Under the pieces are notes generated by a model. That model did not search any database. It was not told the DNA's origin and saw nothing but the letters and a program-made list of their open reading frames with translations. A stretch of 64,000 nucleotides of DNA from contig NC_092225.1 of NCBI RefSeq assembly GCF_036320965.1, positions 33,888,387-33,952,386 of the forward strand, given 5' to 3'. A program made the position numbers and the translations under genes. Origin of the DNA: Panulirus ornatus. Its lineage: Eukaryota; Arthropoda; Malacostraca; Decapoda; Palinuridae. How positions within the stretch are numbered: the first letter of the stretch is position 1; each line of letters begins with the position of its first letter. Below are positions 12,521 to 24,600 of the stretch, piece by piece.

Positions 12521-14822
12521 GGCTTAGGACAGGAATCAGGCAGGGTCGGACAGAGAATCTTGGGACGAGAGTCATGCATGACAGAAGAGAGAGGCTTGGT
12601 ACTAAAGTCAAGCAGGACAGGAGAGAGGGGCTTGGTAAGAGAATAATTCTGGACCGGAGAGGGAGTGTTTGGACGAGAGTCATGCAGGACAGGAGAGAGA
12701 GGCATAGGACGAGAGTTAGGGAAGAGAGGAGAGTGAGGCTTGGGACGAGAGTCATGCAGGGTAGGAGAGAATGGCTTTGGACGAGAAACAGGCAAGTAGG
12801 AGAAAGAGGTTTGGGACGAGAGTCAGGCAGGACATGAGCGAGAGGCTTGGGACGAGAGTCAGGCAGGATAAGAGAGAGCGAGGCTTTGAACGAGAGTCAT
12901 TCAGGACAGGAGAGAGAGACTTGGGACGAGAGTCGGGCACGATAGGAGAGAGAGGCTTGGCACGAGAGTCGGGTACGAAAAGAGATAGAAGCTTGGGAGA
13001 AGAGGCAGGTAGGACAGGAAAGATAAGCTTGGGAGGAGAGTCAGGCAGGACAGGAAAGAGAGGCTTGGGACAGAGTCAGGCAGGATATGAGAGGGAGGCT
13101 TTGGACGAGATTCAGCCAGGACGGGAGAGAGACGCTTGGGACGATGGTCAGGCAGGACAGGGGAGAAAGGCTTGGGATGAGAGTTAGGCAGGACAAGAGA
13201 GAGACCTTGAAGAGAGAATCAGGCAGGACAGGAGAGAGACTCTTGAAGAGAGAGTCTTTCAGGACAGGAGAGAGAGGCTTGGTGCGATAGTCAAGCAGGA
13301 GAGGAGAGACGGGCTTGGGGCGAGAATAATTCTGGTCCGGAGAGAGAGTGTTGGATCGAGACTCAGGCTGGACAGGAGAGAGAGGGTTGGGACGAGTGTC
13401 ATGCCGGATGGGAGAGAGAGGCTTGGTACGACTGTCAGGCAGGGTAGGAGAGAGAGGCTTCGGACGAGAGTCAGGCAGGACAGGACAAAGAGGGTAGAAC
13501 GAGAGTCAGGCAGGACATGAGATAGATGCCTGGGACGAGTGTCAGGCATGACAGGAGAGGTTTGGGATGAGAGTCAGGAAGGATAGTAGAGATATGCTTG
13601 GGACGAGAGTCATGCAGGATAGGGGAGAGAGGCTTGGGACGAGAGTCAGGCAGGACAGGAGAGAGAGGCGTGGGACGAGAGTCAGGCAGGAGGAGAGAGA
13701 GAGAGGCTTAGGACAGGAGTTAGGCATTGTCGGATAGAGAGTCTTGGGACGAGAGTCAGGCAGGACAGGAGAGAGAGGCTTGGGAAGAGAGTCAGGTTGG
13801 ACAGGAGAGAGAGGCTTAGAATGAAAGCCAGGCAGGACAGGAGAGAGAGACTTTACGAGATAGTCAGGTAGGACAGGAGAGAAAGGCTTGTGACGAGAGT
13901 CAGGCTGAACAGGGGAGAGAGGCTTGGGGCGAGAGTCAGGCAGGGTAGGAGAGATAGGTTTGACGAGAGGGTCAGGCAGGACAGGAGAGAGAGCCTCGGG
14001 ACGACGGTCAGTCAGGGTAGGAGAGAGAGGGTTAGGACGAGAGTCATGCAGGACAGGAGATAGATGTCTGGGAGAAGTGTCAGGCAGGACAGGAGAGTGA
14101 GGCTTGGGACGAGAGCCAGGAAGAACATAAGAGATATGCTTGTGACGAGAGTCAGGCAGGACAGGAGAGAGGGGCTTGGGACGACAATAAATCTGGATCG
14201 GACAGAGAGGGTTGGGACGAGAGTTAGGCAGGACAGGAGAAAGAGGCTTGGGACGAGAGTCATGCAGGACAGGGGAGACAGGCTTAGAATGAGAGTCAGG
14301 CAGGACAGGAGCGTGAGGCTTGGGACGAGAGTCAGGCAAGGTAGGAAAGAAGGGTTTTGGACGAGAGTCAGGCAAGTAGGAGAAAGAGGCTTGGGATTAG
14401 AGTCAGGCAGGACATGAGAGAGAGGCTTGGGACGAGAGTCAGGAAGGATAAGAGAGAGAGAGGCTTTGCACGAGAGTCATTCAGGACAGGAGAGAGAGAC
14501 TTGGGACGAGAGTCAGGCACGACAGGAGAGAAAGGCTTGGCACGAGAGTCAGGCACGACAAGAGATAGAAGCTTGGGGAAAGAGGCAGGCAGAACAAGAG
14601 AGATAAGCTTGGGACGAGAATCAGGCAGGACAGGAGAGAGAGGCTTGGGACAGAGTCAGGCAGGATATGAGAGAGAGGCTTTGGACGAGAGTCAGGCTGG
14701 ACGGGAGAGAGATGATTGGTTCGATGGTCAGGCAGGACAGGGGAGAAAGGCTTAAGACGAGAGTGAGGCAGGACAGGAGAGAGACTCTTGAGGAGAGAGT
14801 CAGGCAGGACAGTAGAGAGAGG
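12520..14822 (+). repeat. Mixed monomer array, 12.5-14.8 kb
   Basis: Array with AATAATTC markers at 12,642 and 13,325 and an ACAATAAATC marker at 14,184. The stretch 13,560-14,380 follows the same monomer order as 5,850-7,000, 22,200-23,460 and 26,600-27,530 (GTCAGTCAGGGTAGG, GATGTCTGGGA, GAACATAAGAGATATGC, ACAATAAATC). It appears to be an older member of the HOR that dominates 22-50 kb. Confidence 0.8.
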
Positions 14823-15160
14823 CTTGGTGCGAGAGTCAAGCAGGACAGGAGAGAGGGGCTTGGGACGAGAATAATTCTCGACCGGACAGAGAGGGTTGGA
14901 TCGAGACTCAGGATGGATAGGAGAGAGAGGGTTGGGACGAGTGTCGTGCAGGATAGGAGAGAGAGGCTTTGGACGACGGTCGGACAGGTTAGGATAGAGA
15001 GGCTTCGGATGAGAGTCAGGCAGGACAGGACAGAGAGGGTAAGACGAGTGTCATTCAGGACAGGAGATAGATTCCTGGGACGAGCCTCAGGCATGACAAG
15101 AGAGAGAGGACTGGGGCGAGAGTTAGGTAGGACAGAAGAGATAAGCTTGGGACGAGAGTC
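14822..15160 (+). repeat. Block S, copy 1 (~0.34 kb)
   Basis: Repeated at 15,397-15,735 with an offset of 575 bases, one less than 16 monomers. Shared variants in order are GCTTGGTGCGAGAGTCAAGC, AATAATTC (14,870), GGTTGGATCGAGACTCAGG, GATGGATAGGAGAG and GATAGATTCCTGGGACGAG. The one-base deficit matches a recurrent 35-base monomer in the interval. Confidence 0.8.
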
Positions 15161-15396
15161 AGGCAGGACAGGAGATAGATGCTTGGGACGAGAGTCAGGC
15201 AGGACAGGAGAGAGAGGCTTGGGACGAGAGTCAGGCAGGACAGGAGAGAGAGGCTTCTGACGAGAGTCGGGCAGGAGGAGAGAGAGAGGCTTAGGACAGG
15301 AGTTAGGCAGGGTCGGATAGAGACGCTTGGGACGAGAGTCAGGCAGGACAGGAGAGAGACTCTTGACGAGAGAGTCAGGCAGGCCAGGAGAGAGAG

Positions 15397-15735
15397 GCTT
15401 GGTGCGAGAGTCAAGCAGGACAGGAGAGAGGGGCTTGGGACGAGAATAATTCTGGACCGGACAGAGAGGGTTAGATCGAGACTCAGGATGGATAGGAGAG
15501 AGAGGGTTAGGACGAGTGTCATGCAGGATAGGAGAGAGAGGCTAGGGACGACGGTCAGGTAGGGTAGGAGAGAGAGGCTTCGGATGAGAGTCAGGCAGGA
15601 CAAGACAGAGAGTGTAAGACGAGAGTCAGGCAAGACAGGAGATAGATTCCTTGGACGAGTCTCAGGCATGACAGGAGAGAGAGGACTGGGACGAGAGTCA
15701 GGAAGGACAGAAGAGATATGCTTGGGACGAGAGTC
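15397..15735 (+). repeat. Block S, copy 2 (~0.34 kb)
   Basis: Second copy of the block at 14,822-15,160, with AATAATTC at 15,445 and GATAGATTCCTTGGACGAG near 15,642. The two copies differ at scattered single bases, including TCGTGCAGG against TCATGCAGG. Confidence 0.8.
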
Positions 15736-18700
15736 AGGCAGGACAGGAGATAGACGCATGGGACGAGAGTCAGGCAGGATAGGAGAGAGAGGCTTGGGAC
15801 GAGAGTCAGGTAGGACACGAGAGAGAGGCTTGGGACGAGAGTCAGGCAGGAGGAGAGAGAGAGGCTTAGGGCAGGAGTTAGGCAGGGTCGGATAGAGAGG
15901 CTTGGGACGAGAGTCAGGCAGGACAGGAGAGAGAGGCTTGGGATGAGAGTCAGGTTGGACAGGAGAGAGAGGTTTAGGATGAGAGCCAGGCAGGACAAGA
16001 GAGAGAGGCTTGACGAGATAGTCAGGTAGGATAGGAGAGTGAGGCTTGGGACGAGAGTCAGGCAGGATAGGAGAGAAGGGCTTGGGACGAGATTCAGGCA
16101 AGTAGGAGAAAGAGGCTTGGGATGAGAGTCAGGCAGGACATGAGAGAGAGGCTTGGGACAAGAGTCAGGCAGTACAAGAGAGATAGGCTTGGGACGAGAG
16201 TCAGGCAGGAGAGGATAGAGAAACTTGGGACGAGAGTCAGGCACGATAGGAGAGAGATTCTTAGGACGAGAGTCAAGCAGGACTGGAGATAGAAGCTTGG
16301 GAGGAAAGGCAGGCACGACAGAAGAGAGAAGCTTGGACCGAAATTCAGGCAGGATAGGAGAGAGAGGCTTGGGAGAGAGTCAGGCAGGATATGAGAGATG
16401 GTTTGGACGCGAGTCAGGTAGGACATCAGAGAGAGGCTTGGGACGATAGTCAGGCAGGACAGGGGAGAAAGGCTTGGAACGAGAGTCAGGCAGGTCAGGA
16501 GAGAGAGGCTTGACGAGAGAGTCAGGCAGGACAGGACAGAGAGGGCTACGACGAGATTCAGGCAGGACAGGAGATAGATGACTGGGACGAGTGTGAGGAG
16601 TTACAGGAGAGAGAGGCTTGGGACGAGAGTCAGGAAGGACGGAAGAGATAAGCTTGGGACGAGAGTCAGGCAAGACAGGAGATAGAGGCTTGGGACGAGA
16701 GTCAGGCATGACAGGAGAGAGAGGCTTCGGACGAGAGTCAGGCAGGACAGGAGGGAGAGGCTTAGGACTAGAATCAGGCAGGAGAGGAGAGAGAGTCTTG
16801 GGACAGGAGTCAGGCAGGGCCGCATAGAGAAGCTTGGGTCGAGAGTCAGGCAGGACAGGAGAGAAAGGCTTGGGGCGAGAGTCAGGCAGGAGAGGAGAGA
16901 GACGCTTAGGATGAGAGTCAGGCAGGACAGAAGAGTGAGACTTGGGACGAGAGTCAGGTAGGACATGAGAGGCTTTGGACGAGAGTCAGGCAGTACAAGA
17001 TAGAGAGGCATGGGACGAGATTCAGGCAGGACAGGAGAGAGAGACTTGGGACGAGAGTCAGGCACGACTGGAGAGATAGGTTTTATGACGAGAGTCAGAC
17101 AGGACAAAAGATAGATGCTTGGGACGAGAGTCAGGCATGACAGGAGAGAGAATCTTGTGACGAGAGTCAGGCAGGACAGGAGAGAGAGGCTTGGGACGGG
17201 AGTCAGGCATGAGAGGAGAGAAAGGCTTTGGACGGGAGTCAGGAAGGGCCGGATAGAGAAGCTTGGGATGAGAGTCAGGCAGGACAAGAGAGATACGCTT
17301 CCTACGAGGGTCAAGCAGGACAGGAGAAAGGGGCTTGGATCGAGAATAATTCTTGACCGGACAGGGAGGATTAGGACGAGTGTCAGGCTGGACAGGAGAG
17401 AGAGGGTTGGGACGAGAGTCATGCAGGACAGGAGAGAGAGGCTTTGGACGAAAGTTAGGGAGGACAGGAGAGTGAGGCTTTGGACGACAGTGAGGCAGGG
17501 TAGAAGAGAAGCGCTTGGGACGAGATTCAGGCAAGTAGGAGAAAGATGCTTGGGACGAGAGTCAGGCAGGACATGAGAAAGAGGCTTGGGACCAGAGTCA
17601 GGCAGGACAAGAGAGAGAGAGGCTTGGGACGAGAGTCAGGCATGACAGGAGAGACTTGGGACGAGAGTCAGGCACGACATGAGAGAGAGGCATGGGACCA
17701 GAGTCAGGCAGGACAAAGGATAGAAGCTTGTGAGAAGAGGCAGGCAGGACAGGAGAGAGAAGCTTGGGACGAGAGAGGCAGGACATGTTAGAGAGTCTTG
17801 GGACAGAGTCGGGCAGGATATGAGTGGGAGGCTTTGGACGAGAGTCAAGCAGGACAGGAGAGAGAAGCTTGGGACGATAGTCAGGCAGGACAGGGGAGAG
17901 AGGCTTGGGACGAGAGTCAGGCAGGACAGGAGAAAGACTCTTGATGAGTCAGGCAGGACAGGAGAGAGAGGCTTGGTACGAGAGTCAAACAGGACAGGAG
18001 AGAGGGTCTTGGGAAGAGAATAATTCTGGAATGGACAGAGATAGTTGGGACGTGAGTCAGGCTGGACAGGAGAGAGAGGGTTGGGACGAGTGTCATGCAG
18101 GACATGAGAGAGAGGCTTGGGACAAAAGTTAGGGAGGACAGGAGAGTGAGGCTTGCGACGAGAGTCAGGCAGGGTAGGAGAGAAGGGCTTGGGACGATAG
18201 TCAGGCAAGTAGGAGAAGGAGGCTTGGGACGAGAGTCAGGCAGGACATGAGAGAGAGGTTGGGACGAGAGTCAGGCAGGACAAGAGAGACAGAGGCCTGG
18301 GACGAGAGTCAGGCAGGACAGGAGAGAGAGACTTGGGACGAGAGTCAGGCAGGACAGGAAATAGGGGCTTGGGACAAGAGTCAGGCAGTACTAAAGATAG
18401 AAGCTTGGGAGAAGAGGCAGGCAGGACAGGAGAGAGAAGCTTGGGAAGAGAGTCAGGCAGGATATGAGAGAGAGGCTTGGGACGAGAGTCAGGCAGGACA
18501 GGAGAGGCAGGCTTTGAACGATAGTCAAGCAGGGCAGGGGAGAAAACCATGGGACGAGAGTCAGGCAGTACAGGAGAGAGAGGCCTGGGACGACGGTCAG
18601 GCAGGGTAGGAGGGAGAGGCCTCGGACGAGAGTCAGGCAGGACTCGACAAAGAGGGTTAGGACGAGAGTCAGGTAGGACAGGAGATAGAGGCTTGGGACG

Positions 18701-20110
18701 ATAGTCAGGAATGACAGGGTAGAAAGGCTTGGGACGAGAATCAGGCAGGACAGGAGAAAGAGGCTTGGTACGAGTGTCAAGCAGGACAGGAGAGAGGGGC
18801 TTGGGAAGAGAATAATTCTGAACCGGACAGAGAGGGATAGGACGAGAGTCAGGCTGGACAGGAGCTAGAGGGTTGGGACGAGTGTCATGCAGGGCATGAG
18901 AGAGAGGCTTAGGACAAAAGTCAGGGAGGACAGGAGAGTGAGGCTTATGACGAGAGTCAGGTAGGGTAGGAGAGAAGTCCTTGGGACGAGAGTCAGGCAA
19001 GTGGGAGAAAGAGGCTTGGGACGAGAGTTAGGCAGGACATGAGGGAGAGGTTAGGACGAGAGTCAGGCAGGACAGGAGAGAGAGGCTTGGGACAAGAGTC
19101 AGGCACGACCAGAGATAGAATCTTGGGAGAAGAGGCAGGCAGGACAGGAGAGAGAAGCTTGGGACGAGAGTCAGGCAGGATATGAGAGGCTTGGGACAGA
19201 GTCACGCAGGATATGAGAGGGAGGCCTTGGACGAGAGTCAGGCAGGACAGGAGAGACAGGCTTTGGACGATTGTCAGGCAGGACAGGGGAGAGAGGCTTG
19301 GGACGAGAGTCAGGCAGGACAGGAGAGAAAGGCTTGGGACAGAGTCAGGCAGGATATGAGAGGGAGGCTTTGGACGAGTCAGGCAGGACGGGAGAGAGAG
19401 ACTCTGGACTAGAATCAGGCCGGAGAGGAGAAAGACGCTTGGGACGAGAATCAGGCAGGAGAGTAGAGAAGGGCTTGAGACGAGAGTCAGTCAAGTAGGA
19501 AAATGAGGCTTCTAACGAGAGTCAGGCAGGACATGAGAGAGAAGCTTTGGACTAGAGTCAGGCAGTACAAGAGAGAGAGGCTTGGGACGAGAGTCAGGCA
19601 GGACGGGAGAGAGAGACTTGGGACGAGAGTCAGGCACGACAGGAGAGAGAGGTTTGGGACGAGAGTCAGGCAGGACAAGAGATAGAAGCTTCGGAAGAGA
19701 GATAGGCAGGACAGGAGAGAGAAACTTGGGACGAGAGCCATGCAGGGCAGGAGAGAGAGGCTTGGGACGAGAGTCAGGCAGGAGACGAGAGAGAGGCTTT
19801 GGACGGGAGTCAGGAAGGGCCGGATAGAGAGGCTTGGGACGAGAGTCAGGCAGGACAGGAGAGAGAGGCTTGGTACGAGAGTCAGGCAGGACATGAGAGA
19901 GAGGCTTGGGACGAGAGTCATGCAGGATAAGAGAAAAAGATTCTTTGAACGAGTCATTCAGGATAGGAGAGAGTGAGTTGGAACGAGAGTCAGGCACGAC
20001 AGGTGAGAGAGGCTTGACACGAGAATCAGGCACGCCAAGAGATAGAAGGTTGGGAGAAGAGACAGGAAGGACAGGAGAGATAAGCTTGGGTCGAGAGTCA
20101 GGCAGGACAG
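15735..20110 (+). repeat. Mixed monomer array, 15.7-20.1 kb
   Basis: Array with AATAATTC markers at 17,345, 18,019 and 18,811. The stretch 16,100-17,000 follows the order of 7,020-7,900. The stretch 17,530-19,400 is rich in the 35-base GACAGAGTCAGGCAGGATATG monomer (near 17,790, 19,195 and 19,330), so every open frame there is broken up. The CAAGTAGGAAAATGAGGCTTC variant near 19,492 marks the start of an HOR-like run. No gene was seen. Confidence 0.85.
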
Positions 20111-21660
20111 GAGAGAGAAGCTTTTACGAGAGCGCAGGATAAAAAATAGAAGCTTGGGGAAAAAAGGCCTCAGACAGGAAGAGAACTTTGGGGGAGGAGT
20201 CAGGCAGGACAGGGGAGAGAGGTTGGGGCGAGATCAGTCAGGAGAGGAGAGAGGGCTTGGACGGGACAGGAAGGGGGGCCCGGATAGAGAAGTTCGGCGA
20301 AGTCAGGGGGACAAGAGGAGAGGCTTGTACAGAGTCAACAGGACAGGAGAGAGGGACTTGGGGGCGAAAAAAATTCTGACCGGACAGGGAGGATTAGGAC
20401 GAGAACAAATGGACGGGGGAAAAGAGGGGTTTGGGGCGGAGTCATGAGGATTGGGGAAGGCTTTTAACAAAGCAGGGAGGAGAAGAGTAAAAACTTGGAC
20501 GGAAAAGGGGAGGGAGGGGAGGAGAGAAGGGTTGGAAAGAAGTCGGCTGGACAACACCAGAGAGGCTTGGGGCGAGATAGGCAGGACAGGAGAGACAGCT
20601 TTGGACAGAGTAGGCACGAAAAGGGGGGAGAGTTTGGGACAAAATTAAAGGGAGGACAAGAGATAGAAGCTGGGGGGAAAAAGGGGGCTGGACAGGGGGA
20701 GAGCTTGGGAAGGGGACAGGGAGGGCTGAGAGAGGGTTGGACAGAGTCAGGCAGAAAAGGATGGAGGGTTTGGCGAGAGTCAGGCAGGCAGGGTCTCAGA
20801 AGGCTTGGGGCATATCAGGCAGGACAGGGGAGAAAAGCTTGGGAGGAGAAGTCAGGCAGGACTGGAAAAGACAGGGCCTGGGGACGCGGTACAGGCAGAT
20901 TAGGAGAGAGAGGCCTCGGACGAGAGTCAGGCAGGACAACAGAGAGCCTTGGGTGACGGTCTGGCGGGCAGGAGAGGAGGGGCTTGGGAAAAAGAGTCAG
21001 GCAGTACCGATAGAGGGGGTTTTGGACGAGATTCAGGCAGGACAGGCGATAGAGAAGGCTTAGCACAGAATCGCGCAGGGTCGGATAGAGAGGCTTGGGA
21101 GGAGGGGGTCGGGGCCGAGGACAGGAGAGAGAGGCTTAGGACGGAGTCAGGATAGGACAATAGAGGAGAGTTTACGATGAGAGTAAGGCAGGACGGGAAT
21201 AGAGAGGCTGGACGTGCAAATCGGTAGGACGGGAGAGAAGGGGCTTGGACGGGGAGTCGGATTTTACGGGGATAAAGGAGCTTGACGGAGGATTAGGCAG
21301 GAACAGGAGAGAGACCCTTGGAACGACGGTCTTTAAAAAGCTTAGGGGGAGAGAGGCTTGGGACGAGGTTTCGGAGGAGCCCGGAGAGTGGGTTGGGAAG
21401 AGAGGCCCGGGCAGGCAAGGACTAAGTTTATTTGGCGAGGGGGTCAGGCGGACGGGAGAGTGAGGCTTGGGTGGGGAGCCAGGAGAACATAGAGAATGTT
21501 GGGACGAGAGTCAGGCAGGACAGGAGAATGAGACTTGGGAGACAGTCAGTCAGAACAGGAGAGAGAGGCTTGGAACGAGAGTCAGCATGACAGGAGATGA
21601 GGGGCTTGGGACGAGAATCACGCAGGATAGTAGAGACGGGCTTAGGGACGAGAGTCAGTA
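20110..21660 (+). other. Phase-broken, indel-rich tract (probable low-quality sequence)
   Basis: The 36-base rhythm is lost although the monomer vocabulary remains. Runs such as GGGGAAAAAAGGCC, GGGGGGCCCGG, GGGGGCGAAAAAAATTCTG and GGGGGGAGAG appear; the third is readable as a damaged GAGAATAATTCTTG marker (near 20,365). Insertions and deletions of one or a few bases in homopolymers predominate. That is the usual signature of unpolished long-read sequence, though genuine decay at an array boundary is possible. Order partly recovers after 21,480, where GAACAGGAGAGAGAGGCTTG and CAGTAAAGTAGGAGAATGAAG resemble 10,390-10,510. Open frames here should not be interpreted. Confidence 0.8.
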
Positions 21661-24600
21661 AAGTAGGAGAATGAAGTGTCTGACGAGAGTCAGGCAGGAC
21701 ATAAGAGAGAGGCTGTAGACGAGAGTCAGACAGTACAAGAGAGAGAGGCTTGGGACGATTGTCAGGCAGGACAGGAGAGAGAGACTTGGGACGAGAGTCA
21801 GGCACGACAGGATAGAGAGGTTTGGGACGAGAGTCAGGCAGTACAAGAGACAGAAGCTTGGGAAGAGAACAAGACAGGACAGGAGAGAGAACCTTGGGAC
21901 GAGAGCCTGGCAGGGCAGGAGGGAGAGGCTTGGGACGGGAGTCAGGCAGGAGATGAGATAGAGGCTTTGGACGTGAGTTCAGGAAGGACCGGATATAAAG
22001 GCTTTGGACGAGAGTCAGGCAAGTAGGAGAAAGAGGCTTGTGACGAGAGTCATACAGGACATGGGAGAGAGGCTTGGGACGAGAGTCAGGCAGGATAAGA
22101 GAGAGAGAGGCTTTGAACGAGAGTTATTCAGGACAGGAGAGAGAGAATTGGGACGAGTGTCAGTCAATACAGGAGAGAGAGGCTTGGCACGATAGTCAGG
22201 CGCGACAAGAGATAGGAGCTTGGGAGAAGAGGCAGGAAGGACAGGAGAGATAAGCTTGGGACTAGAGTCAAACAGGACAGGAGAGAGAGGCTTGTGACAG
22301 AGTCAGGCAGGATATGAGAGGGAGGCTTTGGACGAGAGTCAGGCAGGACGGGAGAGAGAGGCTTGGGACGATGGTCAGGCAGTACAGTGGAGAATGGCTT
22401 GGAACGAGAATCAGGCAGGACAGGAGAGAGACTCTTGACGAGAGAGTCAGGCAGGACAGGAGAGAGAAGCTTGGTGCGAGATTCAAGCAGGACAGGAGAG
22501 AGGTGCTTGGGACGAGAATAATTTTGGACCGGACAGAGAGGGTTGGATCGAGACTCATGCTGGACAGGAGAGAGAGGGTTGGGACGAGTGTCATGCAGGA
22601 CAAGAGAGAGAGGTTTAGGACAAAAGTCATTGAGGACAGGAGAGTGATGCTTAGGATGAGAGTCAGGCAAGACAGGAGAGAGAGGCTTAACGAGATAGTA
22701 AGTTAGGACAGGAGAGAATGGCTTGGGACGATAGTCAGGTTGGAAAGGGGAGACAGACTTGGGACGAGAGTCAGGCAGGACAGGAGAGAGAGGCTTGACG
22801 ATGTAGTCAGGTAGGATAGGAGAGAAAGGCTTGTGACGAGAGTCATGCAGAAAAGGGGAGAGAGGCTTGGGACGAGAGTCAGGCAGGGTAGGAGAGAGAG
22901 GCTTGACGAGAGGGTCAGGAAGGACAGGAGAGTGAGGATTGGGACGACGGTCAGTCAGGGTAGGAGAGAGAGGCTTGGGACAAGAGTCAGGCAGGACACG
23001 AGAGAGAGGTTTAGGACGAGAGTCAGGCAGGACAGGACATAGATGTCTGGGACGAGTGTCAGGCAGGACAGGAGAGTGAGGCTTGGGACGAGAGCCAGGA
23101 AGAAAATAAGAGATATGCTTGGGACGAGAGTCAGGCAGGACAGGAGATAGATGTCTGGGACGAGTGTCAGGCAGGACAGAAGAGTGAGGCTTGGGACGAG
23201 AGCCAGGAAGAAAATAAGAGATATGCTTGGGACGAGAGTCAGGCAGGACAGGAGAGAGGGGCTTGGGACGACAATAAATCTGGACCGGACAGAGAGGGTT
23301 GGAACGAGAGTCAGGCAGGACAGGAGAAAGAGGCTTGGGACGAGAGTCATGCAGGACAGGAGAAAGAGGCTTAGGACGAGAGTCAGGCAGGACAGGAGAG
23401 TGAGGCTTGGGATGAGAATCAGTCAGCGTAGGAAAGAAGGGCTTGGGACGAGATTCAGGCAAGTAGGCGAAAGTGGCTTGGGATGAGAGTCAGGCAGGAC
23501 ATGAGAGAGAGGCTTGGGACGAGAGTCAGGCAGTACAAGAGAGAGAGGCTTACGACGAGAGTCAGGCAGGAGAGGAGAGAGAAACTTAGGACGAGAGTCA
23601 GGCACGACAGGAGAGAGAGGCTTAGGACGAGAGTCAAGCAGGACTAGAGATAGAAGTTTATGAGGAAAGGCAGGCGCGACAGAAGAGAGAAGCTTGGAGC
23701 GAGAGTCAGGCAGGATAGGAGAGGCTTGGGAGAGAGTCAGACAGGATGTAGAGAGAGGCTTTGGACGAGATTCAGGGAGGACATCAGAGAGAGGTTTGGA
23801 ACGATAATCAGGAAGGATAGGGGAGAAAGGCTTGGGACGAGAGTCAGGCAGGACAGGAAAGAGAAGCTTGTCGAGAGAGTCAGGCAGGACAGGACAGATA
23901 GGGCTAGGACGAGAGTCAGGTAGGACACATAGGGCTAGGACGAGAGTCAGGCAGGACATGAGATAGATGCCTGGGACGAGTGTGAGGAGTTAAGGGAGAG
24001 AGAGGCTTGGGACGAGAGTCAGGAAGGACGGAAGAGATATGCTTGGGACGAGAGTCAGGCAAGACAGGAGATAGAGGCTTGGGACGAGAGTCAGGCATGA
24101 CAAGAGATAGATGCTTCGGACGAGAATCAGGTAGGACAGGAGGGAGAGACTTGAGACTAGAGTCAAGCCGGAGAGTAGAGAGAGGCTTGGTACGGGAGTC
24201 AGGCAGGACCGGATAGAGAGGCTTGGGACGAGAGTCATGGAGGACAGGAGAAAGAGGATTAGTACGACAGTCAAGCAGGACAGGAGAGAGCGGCTTGGGA
24301 AGAGAATAATTCAGGACCAGACAAGGAGGATTAGGACGACAGTCTGGGTGAACAGGAGAAAGAGGGTTGGGACGAGAGTCATGCAGGACAGAAGAGAGAG
24401 GCTTAGGACGAAAGTCATGTAAGATACAAGAGTAAGGCTTGGGACGAGAGTCAGGCAGGGTAGGAGAGAAGGGCTTTGGACGAGAGTCAGGCAAGTAGGA
24501 GAAAGAGGCTTGTGACGAGAGTCATACAGGACATAAGAGAGAGGCTTGGGACGAGAGTCAGGCAGGATAAGAGAGAGAGAGGCTTTGAACGAGAGTCATT

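Noticed and set aside
20154..21160. Short open frames in the noisy tract with non-repeat-looking translations
   Set aside because: They arise from the frameshifted repeat and would vanish on correction of the indels.
20110..21660. Diverged gene or inserted element breaking the array
   Set aside because: Its words are still monomer pieces (GAGTCAGGCAGGACAGG, GAGAGAGGCTTGG), and the changes are mainly homopolymer and single-base indels, so error or decay is the simpler reading.
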